From contig NZ_CP114599.1 in assembly GCF_027286305.1 (NCBI RefSeq), positions 2,418,001 through 2,482,000 on the forward strand: a stretch of 64,000 bases of DNA, read 5' to 3'. A program made the translations under genes and the position numbers. How positions within the stretch are numbered: position 1 is the first letter of the stretch; every line of letters starts with the position of its first letter. Below, piece by piece: positions 61,546-64,000 of the stretch. Source of the DNA: Phenylobacterium sp. NIBR 498073 (GTDB taxonomy: Bacteria; Pseudomonadota; Alphaproteobacteria; Caulobacterales; Caulobacteraceae). Under the pieces are notes generated by a model that was not told the origin of the DNA, did not search any database, and saw only the letters and a list, made by a program, of their open reading frames with translations.

Positions 61546-62544
61546 ATGACCGTCGCCAGCAGCGTCCTCGACGCCATCGGAAACACGCCCCTGATCCGTC
61601 TTCGCCGTGCAAGCGAGGCGACAGGATGCGAAATTCTCGGCAAGGCCGAGTTCATGAACCCGGGAGCCTCGGTCAAGGACCGCGCGGCCCTCTATATCGT
61701 GCGCGATGCTGAACGGCGCGGCCTGCTGCGGCCCGGCGGCCGCATCGTCGAGGGCACGGCCGGCAACACCGGCATCGGCCTGGCGATGGTCGGGGCGGCC
61801 AGCGGCTACAAGACCACCATCGTCATCCCGCGGACCCAGAGTCAGGAAAAGAAGGACGCCATCCGCCTGCTCGGCGCCGAGTTGGTCGAGGTCGACGCCG
61901 TTCCCTACTCCAATCCCGACAACTACGTCCGCTATTCCGGCCGCCTGGCCGAGGAGCTGAACGCCAAGGAGCCGGCCGGCGCGATCTGGGCCAACCAGTT
62001 CGACAACGTCGCCAACCGCCAGGCGCACGTCGAGACGACGGCTCCGGAGATCTGGGAACAGACCGGCGGTAAGGTCGACGCCTTCATCTGCGCGGTCGGC
62101 TCGGGCGGCACGCTCGCCGGCGTCGCCGAAGGCCTGCGCGCCCGCAATCCGAACGTGAAGATCGGCCTGGCCGATCCGCATGGGGCGGCGCTCTATTCCT
62201 GGTACGCCGACGGCGAGCTGAAGTCGGACGGAACCTCGATCAGCGAGGGCATCGGCCAGGGCCGGATCACCGCCAACCTCGAAGGCCTCAAGGTCGATCA
62301 TCCCTACCGCATCGACGACATCGAGATGCTCAAGGTGATCTTCGACATGGTCGAGCACGAGGGCCTTGTGATGGGCGGTTCGACCGGCATCAACGTCGCC
62401 GGCGCCATGCGCATGGCCAAGGACCTCGGCCCCGGGCACACCATCGTGACCATCCTCTGCGACCAGGGCGCCCGCTACCAGAGCAAGATCTTCAACCCCG
62501 TCTTCCTCAAGGAGCGCGGCTTCCCGATCCCGCGCTGGCTCTAG
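61546..62544 (+). CDS. cysK: Cysteine synthase A
   Basis: This 332-residue PLP enzyme makes cysteine from O-acetylserine and sulfide. The PLP lysine is Lys44 in NPGASVKDRAA; GTAGNTGIGLAMVG binds the substrate carboxylate and GSGGTLAG the PLP phosphate. The protein reads through to GARYQSKIFNPVFLKERGFP, as in the cysteine-synthase subgroup with a slightly longer C-terminus. The sulfurtransferase gene begins 2 nt after its stop. Confidence 0.93.
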   Translation: MTVASSVLDAIGNTPLIRLRRASEATGCEILGKAEFMNPGASVKDRAALYIVRDAERRGLLRPGGRIVEGTAGNTGIGLAMVGAASGYKTTIVIPRTQSQEKKDAIRLLGAELVEVDAVPYSNPDNYVRYSGRLAEELNAKEPAGAIWANQFDNVANRQAHVETTAPEIWEQTGGKVDAFICAVGSGGTLAGVAEGLRARNPNVKIGLADPHGAALYSWYADGELKSDGTSISEGIGQGRITANLEGLKVDHPYRIDDIEMLKVIFDMVEHEGLVMGGSTGINVAGAMRMAKDLGPGHTIVTILCDQGARYQSKIFNPVFLKERGFPIPRWL

Positions 62545-62546
62545 CC

Positions 62547-63380
62547 ATGGACCCGGTCGTCTCCACTGCCTGGCTGGCGGACCGCCTGGGTTCGGTCCGC
62601 GTCGTCGACGGCAGCTGGCACATGCCCGCCGAGGCCCGCGACGGCCGCGCCGAATATCTCCAGCGGCATGTTCCTGGAGCCGTGTTTTTCGACATTGATC
62701 ATGTCGCCGACCACGACACCGACCTGCCGCACATGCTCCCGACTCCCGAGGCCTTCGCCCAGGCCGCCGGCGAACTCGGCCTGTCCCGCGACGCCGACAT
62801 CGTCGTCTACGACGTCCACGGCATCCGCTCGGCCGCCCGCGTCTGGTGGACCCTGCGGGCCATGGGCTACGACAAGGTCCGCGTGCTAGACGGCGGCCTT
62901 CGCAAGTGGCTCGCCGAGGGCCGTCCGGTCGAGGCCGGCGACGTGGTTCCCTCGCCCGCCGCCGTCGCGCCGCGATTCGACCCCGACCTCGTGAGAAGCG
63001 CCGCGGACGTCAAGACCATCCTGCAATCGGGCTCGGCGCAGATGCTCGACGCCCGCTCGGCCGCCCGCTTCCGCGGCGAGGCGCCCGAGCCGCGCGCCGG
63101 CCTGCGGTCCGGGCACATGCCGGGCGCGGCCAACCTGCCCTGGGAGCAGGTCATCGCCGAGGACGGAACCTTGCGCCCTGCCGCTGAACTCAAGTCCGTC
63201 TTCGAGCAGGCCGGCGTCGATCTCGCCAGACCGATCGTCACGACCTGCGGGTCCGGGGTCACCGCCTCGGTGCTGGCCCTGGCCCTCGCGCGGCTCGGAC
63301 GGGACCGCACGGCGGTCTATGACGGCTCCTGGAGCGAATGGGGCGGCCTGGCCGACGCCCCCGTCGTCACCGGCGCCTAG
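62547..63380 (+). CDS. sseA: 3-mercaptopyruvate sulfurtransferase
   Basis: This 277-residue protein has two rhodanese domains: the first without a cysteine (LDGGLRKWLAEG region), the second with the active-site loop TTCGSGVTASV, Cys234. The CGSGVTA form is that of mercaptopyruvate sulfurtransferases rather than thiosulfate rhodaneses. It follows cysK by 2 nt, suggesting linked cysteine/sulfide metabolism. Its TAG stop overlaps the stop of the convergent ABC-transporter gene in one CTAG. Confidence 0.92.
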   Translation: MDPVVSTAWLADRLGSVRVVDGSWHMPAEARDGRAEYLQRHVPGAVFFDIDHVADHDTDLPHMLPTPEAFAQAAGELGLSRDADIVVYDVHGIRSAARVWWTLRAMGYDKVRVLDGGLRKWLAEGRPVEAGDVVPSPAAVAPRFDPDLVRSAADVKTILQSGSAQMLDARSAARFRGEAPEPRAGLRSGHMPGAANLPWEQVIAEDGTLRPAAELKSVFEQAGVDLARPIVTTCGSGVTASVLALALARLGRDRTAVYDGSWSEWGGLADAPVVTGA

Positions 63381-64000
63381 CGCGCAGGCGGCGCATAGAG
63401 CAGGCCAGGCTTCGGGGCGCTCCAAAGCGCATTATGGCCGCGCTCCAGCTTCAAGGCCGACTGCGCCCCCAGATTACGGGCGAAGACTTCGTCATAAGCG
63501 CCGACCTGCATGATCGCCTGTAGGGCGAAGTCCCGGCGCAGGCCCATCAGCGGCCCGAAATCGCCCTCCACCCCCAGCAAGCGGCGCACCCGCGGGTCGA
63601 CCGAACTCTTGGCCAGTTCCTCGGCCGTCTTCGAAGTGACCCCGAACTCCTCAGCGAGGATCAGCGAATAGACCGTCCAGCGCACGATGTCAGTCCACAC
63701 CGGATCATCCTGGCGAACCACAGGCGCCAGCGGCTCCTTCGAGATCACGGTCGGCAGGATCACGTGGGCGTTGGGATTGTTCATCACCGATCGCGCCGAA
63801 GCCAGGGCCGAGACGTCGGCCGTGAACGCATCGCAGCCTTCGCTCTGGTAAAGGGCGCGGGCCTCGGACTCGGACTTGGTCACGACGGGCGTGTACTTGA
63901 GTCCTCGGGCCTTGAAGTAGTCCTCGACATTGGTCTCGCTCGCCGTGCCGCGCTGGACGCAGATCCGCGCGCCGTTCAGCTCATCGGCGCTCGTCAGGTT
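63377..64000 (-). CDS. Amino-acid ABC transporter substrate-binding protein (AapJ/GltI-like), N-terminus outside window
   Basis: The visible 207 residues are the C-terminal part of a periplasmic solute-binding protein of the general L-amino-acid type. They begin NLTSADELNGARICVQRGTA at the window edge, followed by VVTKSESEARALYQSEGCDA, the characteristic ILPTVISKEPLAPVVRQDDP and VGAYDEVFARNLG. The frame is open to base 64000, so the true start and signal peptide lie outside. It is probably the first gene of an aapJQMP-type operon running away from the window, but that cannot be seen. Confidence 0.88.
   Translation of the reverse strand, partial: NLTSADELNGARICVQRGTASETNVEDYFKARGLKYTPVVTKSESEARALYQSEGCDAFTADVSALASARSVMNNPNAHVILPTVISKEPLAPVVRQDDPVWTDIVRWTVYSLILAEEFGVTSKTAEELAKSSVDPRVRRLLGVEGDFGPLMGLRRDFALQAIMQVGAYDEVFARNLGAQSALKLERGHNALWSAPKPGLLYAPPAR

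Overview
This is a high-GC alphaproteobacterial chromosome segment, most likely from the Caulobacterales (Phenylobacterium/Caulobacter-like). The assignment is inferred from a PopA-type degenerate GGDEF protein, several TonB-dependent receptors, a FixK-type regulator beside complete ccoNOQP and ccoGHIS (fix) clusters, and gene orders such as rlpA-tmk-holB-tatD and sdhE-mfd. No phage, transposase, integrase or CRISPR array was seen.

Layout: 0-4 kb (minus strand) is a housekeeping run of rlpA, tmk, holB, a TatD-family nuclease and a metallo-hydrolase, followed by tRNA-Ser(UGA). 4-12.2 kb is lipid-related: an oleate hydratase, a LuxR-type regulator, and a closely spaced TonB receptor, acyl-CoA dehydrogenase and acyl-CoA synthetase. 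12.3-22.5 kb is a microaerobic respiration block: fixK, then hemN and the whole cbb3 oxidase set on the minus strand, with FNR/FixK-like boxes before ccoN and before hemN, and a small two-helix membrane protein diverging from ccoN. 22.6-31.8 kb holds a TonB receptor diverging from a LysR regulator, a D-glutamate N-acetyltransferase (DgcN-like), an N-acetyl-D-glutamate racemase (DgcA-like), an exported D-aminoacylase and a dicarboxylate/glutamate-type symporter; this reads as a D-amino-acid (cell-wall derived) catabolic locus.

31.8-45.5 kb is mixed: an outer-membrane protein, a short FtsZ paralogue, a stand-alone LpxA-like acyltransferase, an RsmC-like methyltransferase overlapping an RsuA-like pseudouridine synthase, a permuted CoA-transferase, an MFS transporter, a TusA-like protein, a YihY-like membrane protein, a phosphate-binding protein behind a clear triple Pho-box repeat, an alpha-methylacyl-CoA racemase with an SDR, and popA. 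45.5-47.9 kb is an accessory patch of very small, mostly membrane-protein genes separated by degenerate copies of a repeat.

47.9-64 kb returns to core genes: mfd, sdhE, a lipoprotein, recG, a frameshifted quinone-reductase-like gene, a DUF3089 protein without its serine nucleophile, the LPS inner-core genes hldD-hldE-kdsA, a cyclopropane-fatty-acid synthase with an FNR-like box in front, cysteine synthase plus mercaptopyruvate sulfurtransferase, and the 3' part of an amino-acid ABC transporter binding protein.
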